Assembly: GCA_016744435.1 (NCBI GenBank)
Contig: JADGEJ010000021.1
Location: forward strand, 1-63,423
Direction of reading: 5' to 3'
DNA from: Lentibacter sp.
GTDB lineage: Bacteria; Pseudomonadota; Alphaproteobacteria; Rhodobacterales; Rhodobacteraceae
DNA length: 63,423 bases
A program made the position numbers and the translations under genes. This document shows positions 27,123 to 36,424 of the stretch, one piece after another; position 1 is the first letter of the stretch, and each line of letters starts with the position of its first letter. The notes below the pieces were generated by a model. That model did not search any database and had not been told where the DNA came from. It worked only from the letters and a program-made list of their open reading frames with translations.

Positions 27123-27926
27123 CTAATGGTCGAGAACCTGGTTCATCGACACTGAAGGCTGTGAGCACCCCGCTTCGCCGACAATGCGCGCGGGCACACC
27201 TGCGACGGTCTTCTTGGGCGGAACATCATCAAGCACAACCGAGCCTGCGGCAACCCGCGAGCAATGGCCGATCTTGATATTGCCGAGCACTTTCGCACCT
27301 GCCCCGATGAGGACACCATCGCCGATCTTTGGATGGCGCTCTTCCTCTTCCTTACCGGTGCCACCAAGGGTGACAGAATGCAGCATCGAGACATTGTCGC
27401 CTACAACGGCGGTTTCGCCAATGACGATAGAATGCGCGTGGTCAATCATAATGCCTTTGCCAATCGTCGCGCCCGGGTGCGCATCAAAGCCAAACATCTC
27501 TGAGCTGCGCATCTGAAAGAAATAAGCAAGGTCTGTCTGGCCGTTCTTCCAAAGCCAATTCGCAACGCGGTAAGCCTGAACGGCTTGAAAGCCCTTAAAG
27601 AACAACACCGGTTGCAAATAGCGCAGGCAAGCAGGGTCGCGCTCAAACACCGCAACAATGTCAGCGCGCGCCGACATGGCGAGGCTGGGATCAGTGGCAT
27701 AGGCCTCATCGCAAATTTCACGCAAGATCTGCTCGGACATTTCCGGCGAGGAAAGCTTGACAGAAATGCGATATGCCAGCGCTTTTTCGAGGCTGTCATG
27801 GTGCAAAACCGACGAGTGGATAAGCCCGCCCAAGAGCGGCTCATCAACGATCGCCTGATGGGCTTCATCGCGGATCTGCGCCCAAACCGGGTCAAGTTCC
27901 GCAAGATGTGACTGTGTATAGGCCAT
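27123..27926 (-). CDS. cysE: Serine O-acetyltransferase
   Basis: A 267-residue enzyme that makes O-acetylserine for cysteine synthesis. It has an N-terminal helical SATase domain (about 1-140, with YRVANWLWKNGQTDLAYFFQ) and a C-terminal left-handed beta helix of hexapeptide repeats. The helix contains the catalytic His/Asp region (MIDHAHSIVIGETAVVGD and SVTLGGTGK). The short variable tail usually mediates cysteine feedback and binding to CysK. It is convergent with the dehalogenase-like gene. Confidence 0.95.
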   Translation of the reverse strand: MAYTQSHLAELDPVWAQIRDEAHQAIVDEPLLGGLIHSSVLHHDSLEKALAYRISVKLSSPEMSEQILREICDEAYATDPSLAMSARADIVAVFERDPACLRYLQPVLFFKGFQAVQAYRVANWLWKNGQTDLAYFFQMRSSEMFGFDAHPGATIGKGIMIDHAHSIVIGETAVVGDNVSMLHSVTLGGTGKEEEERHPKIGDGVLIGAGAKVLGNIKIGHCSRVAAGSVVLDDVPPKKTVAGVPARIVGEAGCSQPSVSMNQVLDH

Positions 27927-28100
27927 GTGGTTTCTCCTGATCGCGCTTGACCACTATATAGGAACTTACCCACAATCAACAAACGCAAAGCTGTGATCGG
28001 AGGTATCACATTTTCTGACGGGTCTGAATGCGGAAGGTTTTGAACGCCTGAAAGAAGCGCAGATAGCATGGTTATCAGGTGCCTAAGAGCGCCCCCATAG

Positions 28101-28133
28101 CAAAAGGGCGGCAGGAGTTATTCCTGCCGCCCT
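28101..28133 (-). terminator. Intrinsic terminator of the GTA operon
   Basis: A 12-bp perfect stem (agggcggcagga at 28105-28116; complement at 28122-28133) with a 5-nt loop. Read on the minus strand it is followed by TTTTG. It lies just past the stop of the last GTA gene. Confidence 0.8.
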
Positions 28134-28156
28134 GCTGTGCATGTCTTGTGCTTCAA

Positions 28157-31100
28157 TTAGAGCGCAACGCTCACCGTTTCAAACGCTCCGACGCCGTAAG
28201 TTGCCGATACCTGCGCCACGGATACATCAAAGCCTGCGCCAACCCCGTCAGCCGCCATCTGCGCCGCGGTATAGGCCCAGTCGGGAACAGTCACGGCCAC
28301 CTCCCGCACCACAGAACCACCCTGTGCAACTCGCACCACATAGCTTTCGCTTTCTTCCGCCAGTGGCACCTCAACGCCCTCCCAGCTGTCTCCATCCACG
28401 CGCGTTCGGCGGATCCAATTGACATTCATGTCCCCCGCACCGTTAAGCCCGTAGCGCACATGGCATGGGCTCAGAGGCTTCAAGCCAACGCCCGTAAAGG
28501 CTGCGCTGACATGGGTGTAGGACGCATCATCATAGCTGCGCGCAGCGGGGCCCACGCGGTAGTGCCGCTCAAGGCCGCGTTCGCTGGCTGGCAACCCGAT
28601 TTGCTCAGGGACGCCGTCAAGCAGCACAAAATAGCTCCCCTCCGGCCATTCAGCAGGCTGCCAAGCATCAGTGCCCAACTGGCCACGCAAAAGCTGTCGC
28701 AGCTCGTAGGTGCCCTCGGCAACAAGCACAGCGTCGCGAAACTGGACTATCTCCCAGTTTTCGGCACTACCATCGCCGATAGCTGCAACGTTGGCCCCGT
28801 TAAGCAACGCCAAATCAGTCACGGAAGAAAGCGCACCCGATGTAAGCTGCACAGTCACAAGCCCAGCGCGGTCATAGACCCCGGGACATGCCGCCGCCAA
28901 TGGCGCGGCAAGCACACCCACTGTCGAGCGTCGCGTGATAAGCTTTTGAAAGCTGTATCCCTCATCGTCGCTTGAGCCATAAAGCGCGGCACTTCCCGGC
29001 CAAGGCTCTGCGGCGACCGCAAGGTGCGGCGCGTGTGGGCTCTCCTCACCTGTCATAAGCGGCAGATCGAGAAACAATGGGAAGACCGGCACAGGAGGCG
29101 TGAAGCTTGGCAAAGCACTTGCGTCTTCGGCAACCTCTATTGGCTTGTAGGTTTCCGGCTCGATGCGCACAGCCTCGACGATCTGCTCTGCGCCAAGCTC
29201 GACTTTGTCGATGCGCAGCTTTACTGCGCCTTCCGGCAAGTTGAGCTTCAACACATCGCCCACAGCCACATCAAGCCGTGACGGCGGAAGTGCAAAACGC
29301 AGGGTGTCACGCGCCACCCGCGACTCCGAGAGCCAGCGTTCGACAATCTGGCGCCCACGGCCACGCCTCATAACAAGCGGCACTTCCGAGACGGCGACAG
29401 CATGGGTTGCGTGGTCGGGCAGCACAGCTTCTTCGGCGATCACTTCAAAGTCGGCGTCGCTCTGGATAAAGCGCAAGCGCACACGGCCCACCAACTCGGC
29501 TTCCGAGGCACGGTTGCGCTCAATCTCGGCTTCAACCTCCTCTGACAGCACAACATGGTCAGCTTCAAGCTCCGCATCTTCCAGCCCGTCACGCATGATG
29601 AAGCGCAACACGCCGTCGCGCTCAACACCGTCAAAGCCATAGGCCAGCATGAGAGGCTGCAAAGTGCTGCGCGCATCTTCAACGTTGCCGACAACATAGC
29701 CCTCGACAATGCCTTCAAGGCCGGACACATCGTAGCTCACACAACCAGCCCGGCGGCAGACTTCGTCAACCACAGAGGCCAGCGTGCGTTGCGAGGCCCG
29801 CCCCGTGATCCAGTGACCGCGTGCATAGTTGTCGGCATCGCTCCAGACTTGCGGCAAAGCGGGGAAGTGCGGATAAGGCCGCGCATCCCACGCCCAGACA
29901 AATGCTCGGCTCATGTCAAGCATTGGCGCGTCGTACTCTACCGAGATCGGGTTGTTCTCAGGGCGCTGCCAAAAGCGCATCATCGCGCGCAGGTATTGCG
30001 CCTGCACATAGTCGTCGCGGCTGCCATCCGAGTGGTGCGGCAAAGAGCTTTCCGAGGACTTCGGATCAAGAAACTTGTTGGGCTGGTTGGTGCCTTTGTC
30101 GATCGCAGCGCAGCCCAGCTCTGTGAACCAGATAGGCTTTGACTGTGGCACCCAGGCAGTTGGCGTTTCAGAGCGGACTCCGGCTAGACGTTCGTGATGG
30201 TCAGAGGCCCAGAAGCTCACGATGTCTTTATAGCGCCAAACCCATGGCTCAGAATGCTCCCCATCGGTGATCGGCGTTCGGATCTGCGCCTCTCGCGCTT
30301 CATCGGAGTGGTAGTACCAGTCATAACCCTCACCGCCCAGAATATTGCCCTCGAGATAGTCGAGGTTGTAGAGGCTTTCAAAGCCCGCATCCGCGTGATC
30401 TTGGCCCTCGCGCCAGTCAGACAGCGGCATGTAATTGTCGATGCCGATAAAGTCGATGTTTGGATCGGCCCAAAGCGGATCGAGGTGAAACAGGCGGTCG
30501 CTGCCTTCTGTCATCCCGAAGTATTCCGACCAATCAGCGCAATATCCGATCTTTGTCTCTGTCCCGAGCAAGGCCCGCGCTTGTGCGGTAAGCGCCTGGA
30601 GAGCCGCGACAGAGGCAAAGCCTGTCGCCCCACGGATTTTGGTGAGCTCGCGCATCTCCGAGCCGATTGAGAAGGCATCAACCCCGCCTGCAGCCACGCA
30701 AAGCGCTGCATTGTGCAAAATGAAGCGGCTATAGCTCCACTCCGCTGGGCCAGTATAGCTGACCACACCCTCGCTAACTGTAAAGTCGCTGGCCACTGCT
30801 GTGCCAAAGAAAGCTGCCACTTCGGCCTCGGCGGTTGCTGTGCCATCGGGGCTGGCCGGCTGGCCCGGAGCAACAGAGAGCGTTATGCGCCCGCGCCAAG
30901 GGAAGGCAGGCTGGCCTGTTGTGCCTGTATACGGATTGGGCAAAGTGTTGTCTGCGAGTTGATCCATCAGGATGAACGGGTAATAAAGCACATCAACGCC
31001 TGCCTCGTTCATATGCGCGATCGCTTCAATCACCGAAGCATCAGCAGGCGTGCCGCCATAAACAGGCCTGTCAGCTGCGTCGCGCGCAACAGCCTCGGCC

Positions 31101-32068
31101 AATGCCCGCGTCTGGCCGGCAACTTCCCAAGGCATCTCGGCGGCGTCGTGGTCGTTCTGTTCAACCTTGGGTTTGATCTCGCACTCCCCACAGCGCAGAT
31201 CATTGCCAAACCAACTCACAATCAGTGAGCTTGCCTTCAAGTTGGGAAGCTCGGCTTCAAGCCGCTCGGTGGCAACCACGAAATCAGCTTTGCCCGCAGG
31301 TGTGTTGACGTTGGCCAGCGATGACTGTCCAGCGCCGTAATCAAACCGCACTGGGCTGGTGGCAAGCGTATACTCTCCGCTCCCCGGCATCATCGCGACA
31401 GCCTGCACCGCATGCGCAATGTCTTCTTCTGCGTCAATGCCCTCGGGCTGGGCCGGGCGCATGACTTCAAACTCAAATTGCGGCACGCGGTTGCCAAATT
31501 GCGCGAGGCTCAAATCCTCCATTACCAGATAGGCGGTACCGCGATAGGCAGGCACCTGCCCAGCCCCCTCGGCTGCTTCCATTTTCGGGTCTGGCAGCTG
31601 GTCTTCGGCGCCCGTGTAAACCCGCATGTTGAGATCATCAGCGCTGATCTGCACCCCGTCGGCCCAAACGCGGCCAACACCAGTGATCACGCCTTCACAA
31701 AGGCCAATCGCGAGGCTGACGGAATAGCTGTATTCGTTCGTCTTTGGGCCGGAAGGCGCGCCTTTTCCGCCGCCCGTCGTGGTGACGCTTTCAGCGAACT
31801 GCGTCGCCCAGATCACGTGGCCCGACACGCGCATGCGGCCAAATACCTGAGCGACAGGGTCGCCCTCGCCCGCGCTGGTGAGGCGGAAACGCTCAACCTT
31901 ACCCTGCTCGACGGTTGAGCTGCCCGAACCCATGATGCTCTGGTCAATCGCACGGCCCAGGCTTGCGCCTGCAAAGCGGCCCAAAGCCGTCATCGACAAG
32001 CCCAAAACCGAGCCACCGACTGAACCGCCTATCGCGGCGCCTGCTGCTGAAAGTAGAATGGTAGCCAT
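28157..32068 (-). CDS. GTA host-specificity protein (g15, 'megatron')
   Basis: The 1303-residue distal tail/baseplate protein of the gene transfer agent, equivalent to RcGTA g15. It has a hydrophobic N-terminus (LSAAGAAIGGSVGGSVLG), a phage tail-hub-like region, and a central TIM-barrel glycoside-hydrolase-like domain (about 400-700; FHLDPLWADPNIDFIGIDNYMP). Tail-protein/fibronectin-like domains follow toward the C-terminus. In RcGTA the equivalent protein forms the central spike and contacts the recipient cell. Start overlaps the g14 stop. Full length with no disruption, arguing that the GTA is maintained. Confidence 0.93.
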   Translation of the reverse strand: MATILLSAAGAAIGGSVGGSVLGLSMTALGRFAGASLGRAIDQSIMGSGSSTVEQGKVERFRLTSAGEGDPVAQVFGRMRVSGHVIWATQFAESVTTTGGGKGAPSGPKTNEYSYSVSLAIGLCEGVITGVGRVWADGVQISADDLNMRVYTGAEDQLPDPKMEAAEGAGQVPAYRGTAYLVMEDLSLAQFGNRVPQFEFEVMRPAQPEGIDAEEDIAHAVQAVAMMPGSGEYTLATSPVRFDYGAGQSSLANVNTPAGKADFVVATERLEAELPNLKASSLIVSWFGNDLRCGECEIKPKVEQNDHDAAEMPWEVAGQTRALAEAVARDAADRPVYGGTPADASVIEAIAHMNEAGVDVLYYPFILMDQLADNTLPNPYTGTTGQPAFPWRGRITLSVAPGQPASPDGTATAEAEVAAFFGTAVASDFTVSEGVVSYTGPAEWSYSRFILHNAALCVAAGGVDAFSIGSEMRELTKIRGATGFASVAALQALTAQARALLGTETKIGYCADWSEYFGMTEGSDRLFHLDPLWADPNIDFIGIDNYMPLSDWREGQDHADAGFESLYNLDYLEGNILGGEGYDWYYHSDEAREAQIRTPITDGEHSEPWVWRYKDIVSFWASDHHERLAGVRSETPTAWVPQSKPIWFTELGCAAIDKGTNQPNKFLDPKSSESSLPHHSDGSRDDYVQAQYLRAMMRFWQRPENNPISVEYDAPMLDMSRAFVWAWDARPYPHFPALPQVWSDADNYARGHWITGRASQRTLASVVDEVCRRAGCVSYDVSGLEGIVEGYVVGNVEDARSTLQPLMLAYGFDGVERDGVLRFIMRDGLEDAELEADHVVLSEEVEAEIERNRASEAELVGRVRLRFIQSDADFEVIAEEAVLPDHATHAVAVSEVPLVMRRGRGRQIVERWLSESRVARDTLRFALPPSRLDVAVGDVLKLNLPEGAVKLRIDKVELGAEQIVEAVRIEPETYKPIEVAEDASALPSFTPPVPVFPLFLDLPLMTGEESPHAPHLAVAAEPWPGSAALYGSSDDEGYSFQKLITRRSTVGVLAAPLAAACPGVYDRAGLVTVQLTSGALSSVTDLALLNGANVAAIGDGSAENWEIVQFRDAVLVAEGTYELRQLLRGQLGTDAWQPAEWPEGSYFVLLDGVPEQIGLPASERGLERHYRVGPAARSYDDASYTHVSAAFTGVGLKPLSPCHVRYGLNGAGDMNVNWIRRTRVDGDSWEGVEVPLAEESESYVVRVAQGGSVVREVAVTVPDWAYTAAQMAADGVGAGFDVSVAQVSATYGVGAFETVSVAL

Positions 32069-32526
32069 TACTGCCCCTCCTCGGGAATTGTGTGGGGAAA
32101 TCTAAAAACCGCCACAACGCGGCGTTGCCATGGCGGGGTGAGCGGACTTTCCAGCACGCTATGGCCCGAATAGGCGTGAATGAAAGTTGACGATAATCCG
32201 GCTTCAGCCAGTAGCCCTACGTGTTTGGCGACAGAGCCACCGCGCATCCGGAACAGGAGCAGATCTCCTGCCTGCGCTTGATGTCGCGGCACGGCTCGCA
32301 TGTGACGGGCGGCAGCGGCCCAGAGGCGCTCGTCGCCCTGCGGCTCGGCCCAGTCGTAGGTGTAGGCAGGCACCGCCTCCGGCTCGCAGCCATAAACTGC
32401 GCGCCAAACACCGCGCAACAGGCCAAGGCAGTCGGTGCCCACGCCCTTGACCGAGGCCTGATGGTGGTAAGGCGTGCCGATCCAAGCGCGCGCTTCTTGC
32501 ACAATTATGCCTGCCTGCTTGCCCAT
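32068..32526 (-). CDS. GTA NlpC/P60 peptidase (g14)
   Basis: A 152-residue NlpC/P60-type cell-wall peptidase carried on the GTA tail tip. Catalytic Cys33 is in GTDCLGLLRGVWR and the His in AKHVGLLAEAG. In RcGTA the equivalent protein helps the particle pass the peptidoglycan. It abuts g15 and overlaps g13 by a base. Confidence 0.92.
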   Translation of the reverse strand: MGKQAGIIVQEARAWIGTPYHHQASVKGVGTDCLGLLRGVWRAVYGCEPEAVPAYTYDWAEPQGDERLWAAAARHMRAVPRHQAQAGDLLLFRMRGGSVAKHVGLLAEAGLSSTFIHAYSGHSVLESPLTPPWQRRVVAVFRFPHTIPEEGQ

Positions 32527-33413
32527 CAGCGACGGCTCCCGCCACTGGTCTGCCCGGCTTGCGCAGGCTGTACCGCAAGCCAGCTGTCACCGGGGACATC
32601 AGGAAAACCCTGAAAGTTGAGCAGGTTGTGGAACTTGATGCGACATGTGCTCATCCGCTTGTCACAGCCTGCCGTGAGGCGGACCTGATCGCCACTGGCA
32701 ATGGCTGCGCGCATCGGGTGCCAAAGCTCGATCACCCGCTGCTCACCTTCAAAGTAGTCACGCTTGATGATACCAGCGAGGCCCTCACACGCGCCGGACA
32801 GGCCCGTTAGAACCCCGAAGGCAAACCAGCCGTCGTCAAAGCCTGTCATACCGTCAAAGCGGAACACGCGCCCCTCTTCAACACCCTCAACAGCGCGTTC
32901 ATCGACATAGCCCTCTTCGGTGGGGTCAAACCGGCAGCCGCCGTCTGCGAGAACCGCAGTGCAAGGCTTCTGGTAAACCCGCCCCAAAGGACGGTTCAAA
33001 GCCTCGGTCAGCCCGCGCAGCTCTGCGTGAAATGCTCCGTCACCACGGCGCAACTCTCCCAAAGTGCCGCGAAACTGCAGGTGCCGCGCGCTCACATCAG
33101 CCCAGTTCACCAGCCATGTACGCACCTCAGCCCCGTCATAGCGGCCTGCCTCAATATCAGCTTCCCTGATAGCGGCGTCTGACAAAGCACCCATTGTTTC
33201 GGTGTTGTCCACCGACAGGCCCGTACTTTGCTGCAGTGTCGCCGTTGTCATGCCGCTGTCGGGTTTGAACTCGATCCCGTCAAAGCTCAACGCTTTGTCG
33301 TGGTCTGTAAAGCCCAACACTGTGCCGTCGCGCCGCGTAAGCGCCCAAGCCCGGCACACCGTTGTCAGGCCAGTCTGCAAATGGGCGAGCAGTTCGCCTT
33401 GCACACCGCCCAT
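32526..33413 (-). CDS. GTA tail hub protein, DUF2163 (g13)
   Basis: 295 residues of the DUF2163 / phage-BR0599-like family, equivalent to RcGTA g13, a baseplate hub component. Characteristic segments are TVCRAWALTRRDGTVLGFTDHD near the N-terminus and a cysteine-rich stretch (CTAVLADGGCRFDP, then TAGCDKRMSTCRIKF) that in homologues binds an iron-sulfur cluster or stabilises the hub. Four such cysteines are kept. Confidence 0.9.
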   Translation of the reverse strand: MGGVQGELLAHLQTGLTTVCRAWALTRRDGTVLGFTDHDKALSFDGIEFKPDSGMTTATLQQSTGLSVDNTETMGALSDAAIREADIEAGRYDGAEVRTWLVNWADVSARHLQFRGTLGELRRGDGAFHAELRGLTEALNRPLGRVYQKPCTAVLADGGCRFDPTEEGYVDERAVEGVEEGRVFRFDGMTGFDDGWFAFGVLTGLSGACEGLAGIIKRDYFEGEQRVIELWHPMRAAIASGDQVRLTAGCDKRMSTCRIKFHNLLNFQGFPDVPGDSWLAVQPAQAGQTSGGSRR

Positions 33414-34045
33414 CAGACCCGAAGCTCCACAACTGGCACTGCAGGCACTTCGCCCGCCTGAAACGCCGAGGCACTGGTGACGATCTGGTCAGTGTCAAAC
33501 CGCACAGGCACGTCAAATTCAAAACCCGCGGTTACTTCCATGCCCTCGTTGGGTGCGTGGGTGAAGGTGATGAGGCCTGTGGCCGTATCAACCTCGTAAT
33601 GCTCGCCTTCCTGCTGCTCGACACCCGCGATACCAACGCGCACAGTGCCCGCGACAGGCTTGGTGACAGGGCGCGCATAGGTCTGTTCACCCGAGCGGTA
33701 GACCTTGACGAGCTGGTAAATCTTGGTCGCCTCATCGCCAAGTGCGATCACCTCGTCCTCAAACGAGACCTCACGGCTCGGAACGCCAGTCTTGAAGTCT
33801 GACCAGTCCTTCCAGCGAAAGCCATGCATGCGCCCGCGCCGCGCTTCAAAGAAGGCGAGCACCTTGTCGATGTCATCCATCGAGCGCATCGACAGCCCCG
33901 CGTCATAGCGGCGGCGCGAGTGCTCCCACGGGGTGTTGCGCTCTTCAAAGCCGTTGGCGAGCGTTACTACGTCGGTGCGCCGCTCAGGGCCACCAGACGA
34001 GCCAAAGCTGAGGCTGGCGGGAAATCTTATGTCATGAAATTGCAT
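33413..34045 (-). CDS. GTA distal tail protein, DUF2460 (g12)
   Basis: 210 residues of the DUF2460 / TIGR02217 family, equivalent to RcGTA g12, which forms the ring at the tail end. It starts MQFHDIRFPASLSFGSSGGP and has the conserved GFRWKDWSDF motif. Normal length; end-to-start overlap with g13. Confidence 0.92.
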   Translation of the reverse strand: MQFHDIRFPASLSFGSSGGPERRTDVVTLANGFEERNTPWEHSRRRYDAGLSMRSMDDIDKVLAFFEARRGRMHGFRWKDWSDFKTGVPSREVSFEDEVIALGDEATKIYQLVKVYRSGEQTYARPVTKPVAGTVRVGIAGVEQQEGEHYEVDTATGLITFTHAPNEGMEVTAGFEFDVPVRFDTDQIVTSASAFQAGEVPAVPVVELRV

Positions 34046-34057
34046 GTTGTCTGCTCC

Positions 34058-34714
34058 CTATCGGTTACGGTTGCCACGGGCGAGCACGCGGCCCATCTGT
34101 GCGGCGATCTGGCTTTGGCTGCGGCGGAAGCCTTCGGCGTCAGGCGTCGAGATATTCATCACCACGTTGATGCCGCCACCGCCACCGCCGCGCACACCGA
34201 GCTTGCCGTCAGCACCACGCGCAAGCGGCATAATCGCCTCTGGCCCTGCTTCGCCCATGAGGCCCGTACCGCCACGCATCGGGAAGGTTGTTGGCCCGCT
34301 GACAACACCGCCGTCCGCAAAAGGCATAACGCGGCCTTGGGCAAAGCTGCCGCCATTGGCAAAGCCGAAAATGTTGCCCATAAGCCCGCCGATGCTGTTG
34401 GCAATTAGGCCGCCAAAGTGGTCGGTTACCGGCTTTACAGCTGCCGAATATGTCGCGTTCACCATCGACTGAGCGATCGTGCCAAAGACGTCAGACAGCT
34501 TCATGCCGTCAAGCACCACGCCGTCTACTGCGCGCCGCAACCCGCGGCTGAGGCCCTTCTCAAGCGTTGCCACATCTTGGCCCGTCTCGGCAAAACTGGC
34601 GCGCACGCGCTTAAGCTCGGTGTCAAAGCTCGCGGCCATTCCAGCGGCGGCCCCAAGGCTTTGCTCAAGCGCATCCGCCTTGATCTCCAGATCGTCAAAC
34701 GTATCATAATCCAT
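34058..34714 (-). CDS. GTA tape measure protein (g11)
   Basis: About 218 residues, starting at the ATG at 34714 after GAGGGAAC. It has an N-terminal coiled region (DYDTFDDLEIKADALEQSL, FDTELKRVRASFAET), a central hydrophobic part (FGGLIANSIGGLMGNIFGFANGG) and a Gly-rich tail. It is short, as expected for the stubby RcGTA tail whose length it sets. An upstream in-frame extension overlaps the preceding gene and is not needed. Confidence 0.88.
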   Translation of the reverse strand: MDYDTFDDLEIKADALEQSLGAAAGMAASFDTELKRVRASFAETGQDVATLEKGLSRGLRRAVDGVVLDGMKLSDVFGTIAQSMVNATYSAAVKPVTDHFGGLIANSIGGLMGNIFGFANGGSFAQGRVMPFADGGVVSGPTTFPMRGGTGLMGEAGPEAIMPLARGADGKLGVRGGGGGGINVVMNISTPDAEGFRRSQSQIAAQMGRVLARGNRNR

Positions 34715-34913
34715 CGTGAGTTCCCTCGTGTTGTGTGTCGGGATAGGCCGCAAGGAGTGCATCGAGCCCCGAGCGGCCCAAGGGGCGCGCCTGTGCTTCT
34801 GGGCCAAGCATGATCATCAACTCAGCAGGCGTGAGCGCCCAAAAGGCCTCTGGCGTTAGGCGCAGCCGTGTCAGGCCAACGCGCAGAAGCTGGGGCCAAT
34901 CAAAGCGCGTCAT
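34704..34913 (-). CDS. GTA tail assembly chaperone-like small protein (g10.1)
   Basis: 69 residues starting MTRFDWPQLLRVGLTRLRLT and containing the typical PEAFWALTPAELMIMLG motif of the small GTA protein between g10 and g11. Its start overlaps g10 by 14 bp and its stop overlaps g11 by 11 bp. No slippery heptamer is visible, so it appears to be made by re-initiation rather than frameshift. The open frame could begin further upstream, but that part is a shadow of g10. Confidence 0.8.
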   Translation of the reverse strand: MTRFDWPQLLRVGLTRLRLTPEAFWALTPAELMIMLGPEAQARPLGRSGLDALLAAYPDTQHEGTHDGL

Positions 34914-35235
34914 TGGCGCCCTCGTCTGGCAGCATGAAAGCCCGCGCCAATAAAAGCGCTGCAGCCTTGGCTGCCGCCATTGGCCCGCCTTCGATCTCGG
35001 CGGCGAGAAGGTCGCTTGCGCGCCCTTCCCAGCCACCGCCCCTGAGCCCTGCGACGATGAGTTTCATCACATCGCGCGTGGAAAACCCGCCAGCCTCAAA
35101 GCGCTGCACCAGTTCCACCAGCGTGTCAGTTTGCAGCGCCGCTTCCAGCTCGGCCAAGGCCCCAAGCGTGAGCTTGAGAACACGGCGTTGCCCGTCGATG
35201 ACAAGCGCGACTTCTGAGGCCCAGGGGTTGCCCAT
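34900..35235 (-). CDS. GTA family tail assembly protein (g10)
   Basis: 111 residues of the gene-transfer-agent g10 family (VALVIDGQRRVLKLTLGALAELE ... LVQRFEAGGFSTRDVMKLI). It probably acts as a tail assembly chaperone. It overlaps both neighbours slightly. Confidence 0.85.
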   Translation of the reverse strand: MGNPWASEVALVIDGQRRVLKLTLGALAELEAALQTDTLVELVQRFEAGGFSTRDVMKLIVAGLRGGGWEGRASDLLAAEIEGGPMAAAKAAALLLARAFMLPDEGANDAL

Positions 35236-35651
35236 CAGACAGCCGCCGTGAAGCTGATCGCGCCAGCTGATGCGAGCGATAGCTCGTAAGTTGCCTCGCC
35301 ATTGTAAGTGCCGGAGTAGTCGATCGAGCTGACTTGGAAAGCGCCTTCAAGTGTGCCAAAATCAGGGATGATCACCTGAAAGTCAGGTGTCTCGCCATCA
35401 AAGAAGATCTGGCGCGCACGCTCGTCAGAGCCTGCGTCCTTGAACACGCCAGAGCCTGATAGAGAAGCAGTCTTTACACCAGCTCCCCCGAGAATTTCAC
35501 GCCAGCCACCGGCGCTTTCAAGGCTCGTCACATCAACGCTTTCGGCGTTAAAGCTAATCCGCGTGGCCCGCAGCCCAGCGACGGTTTCAAACAGGCCACC
35601 GCCCGTCATGTCGATTTTGATAAGTAGGTCTTTGCCGTTTTGAGCAGCCAT
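35235..35651 (-). CDS. GTA major tail (tube) protein, TP901-1 family (g9)
   Basis: 138 residues that build the tail tube, equivalent to RcGTA g9. It shows the TP901-1 major tail pattern: MAAQNGKDLLIKID, then TSLESAGGWREILGGAG, FQVSSIDYSGTYNGEATYE. Good ribosome site upstream. Confidence 0.92.
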   Translation of the reverse strand: MAAQNGKDLLIKIDMTGGGLFETVAGLRATRISFNAESVDVTSLESAGGWREILGGAGVKTASLSGSGVFKDAGSDERARQIFFDGETPDFQVIIPDFGTLEGAFQVSSIDYSGTYNGEATYELSLASAGAISFTAAV

Positions 35652-35678
35652 AGTCTCTCTCCAGTTTGGTAAGGTGGT

Positions 35679-36089
35679 TTAGGTGTCTTGCACGAGCGCC
35701 CGAAAGCGCAGGTCGATCCGCCGTGTTGCGCCCGTGCCTTCGCGGGTCGCGCTTGCGCGGTCGAAATTGAGGTAAATCAGCGTGCCGCGTGCCAGCGTCA
35801 GAGGCGCGTCGATCAGCACGTCAGACACCTGTGCCGCGACGTCCTTGGCAGCCTGAAAGCCCGCGCTGTCTGTCACCACAGACACGGTGAAAACATGCTC
35901 GGCACTTCCGCCGCTTTTGTCGGACTTGTCGTAAGCCGCTTCAGGCCCGATCGCGACATAAGTGGCAGGCAAGCTGCCTGACGGGATCGCGTCGTAAATC
36001 GCGGTGCCTACCAAGGCCGCCAAGCCAGCGTCGCCGATAAGTGCTTGGTAAACTGCGGCCTGTAGTGCGGGGGATGCTCCATAGCTCAT
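35679..36089 (-). CDS. GTA tail terminator, DUF3168 (g8)
   Basis: About 136 residues of the DUF3168 family (MSYGASPALQAAVYQALIGD ... SGSLPATYVAIGPE), equivalent to RcGTA g8, which caps the tail tube at the head end. Start ATG overlaps the g7 TGA (ATGA), with GGAG upstream. Confidence 0.9.
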   Translation of the reverse strand: MSYGASPALQAAVYQALIGDAGLAALVGTAIYDAIPSGSLPATYVAIGPEAAYDKSDKSGGSAEHVFTVSVVTDSAGFQAAKDVAAQVSDVLIDAPLTLARGTLIYLNFDRASATREGTGATRRIDLRFRALVQDT

Positions 36090-36424
36090 GCCACCAACTC
36101 CTCTTGTGCAAAACATGTCAGATAGCGCCCGTCGTGGCCCTCTTCCGCGACCGCCTGGATAAGCAACACACGGCTGCCTTCGACAAAGCGCTGCTCGGGT
36201 TTGGGGCGCATAGTGCTGCCCACGGGGGCTGCGCGCAGGGTGATGTTGTAGCTCACCGTTGCCATCGGCGTGGCTTCGCCCTGGGCCTCACGGCCAGTGC
36301 GCGCAGTGACGTCTGCCCAGAGCGTGCCAAGCGGCACCCAGATGGTTGTGAAGCCCCCCGCGCCGTCAGGCACACGGTCGGGCGTTTCCAGCACAAGCTG
36401 GCGGTTTAGGGCCGGCACATTCAT
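36086..36424 (-). CDS. GTA head closure protein (g7)
   Basis: 112 residues of the phage head-tail joining family (ALNRQLVLETPDRVPDGAGGF ... LWADVTARTGREAQGE), equivalent to RcGTA g7, the stopper in the head-tail connector. Four-base overlap with g6 and with g8. Confidence 0.9.
   Translation of the reverse strand: MNVPALNRQLVLETPDRVPDGAGGFTTIWVPLGTLWADVTARTGREAQGEATPMATVSYNITLRAAPVGSTMRPKPEQRFVEGSRVLLIQAVAEEGHDGRYLTCFAQEELVA

Noticed and set aside
28079-28975. 298-residue plus-strand ORF antisense to GTA g15
   Set aside because: It crosses the GTA terminator and is a shadow of g15.
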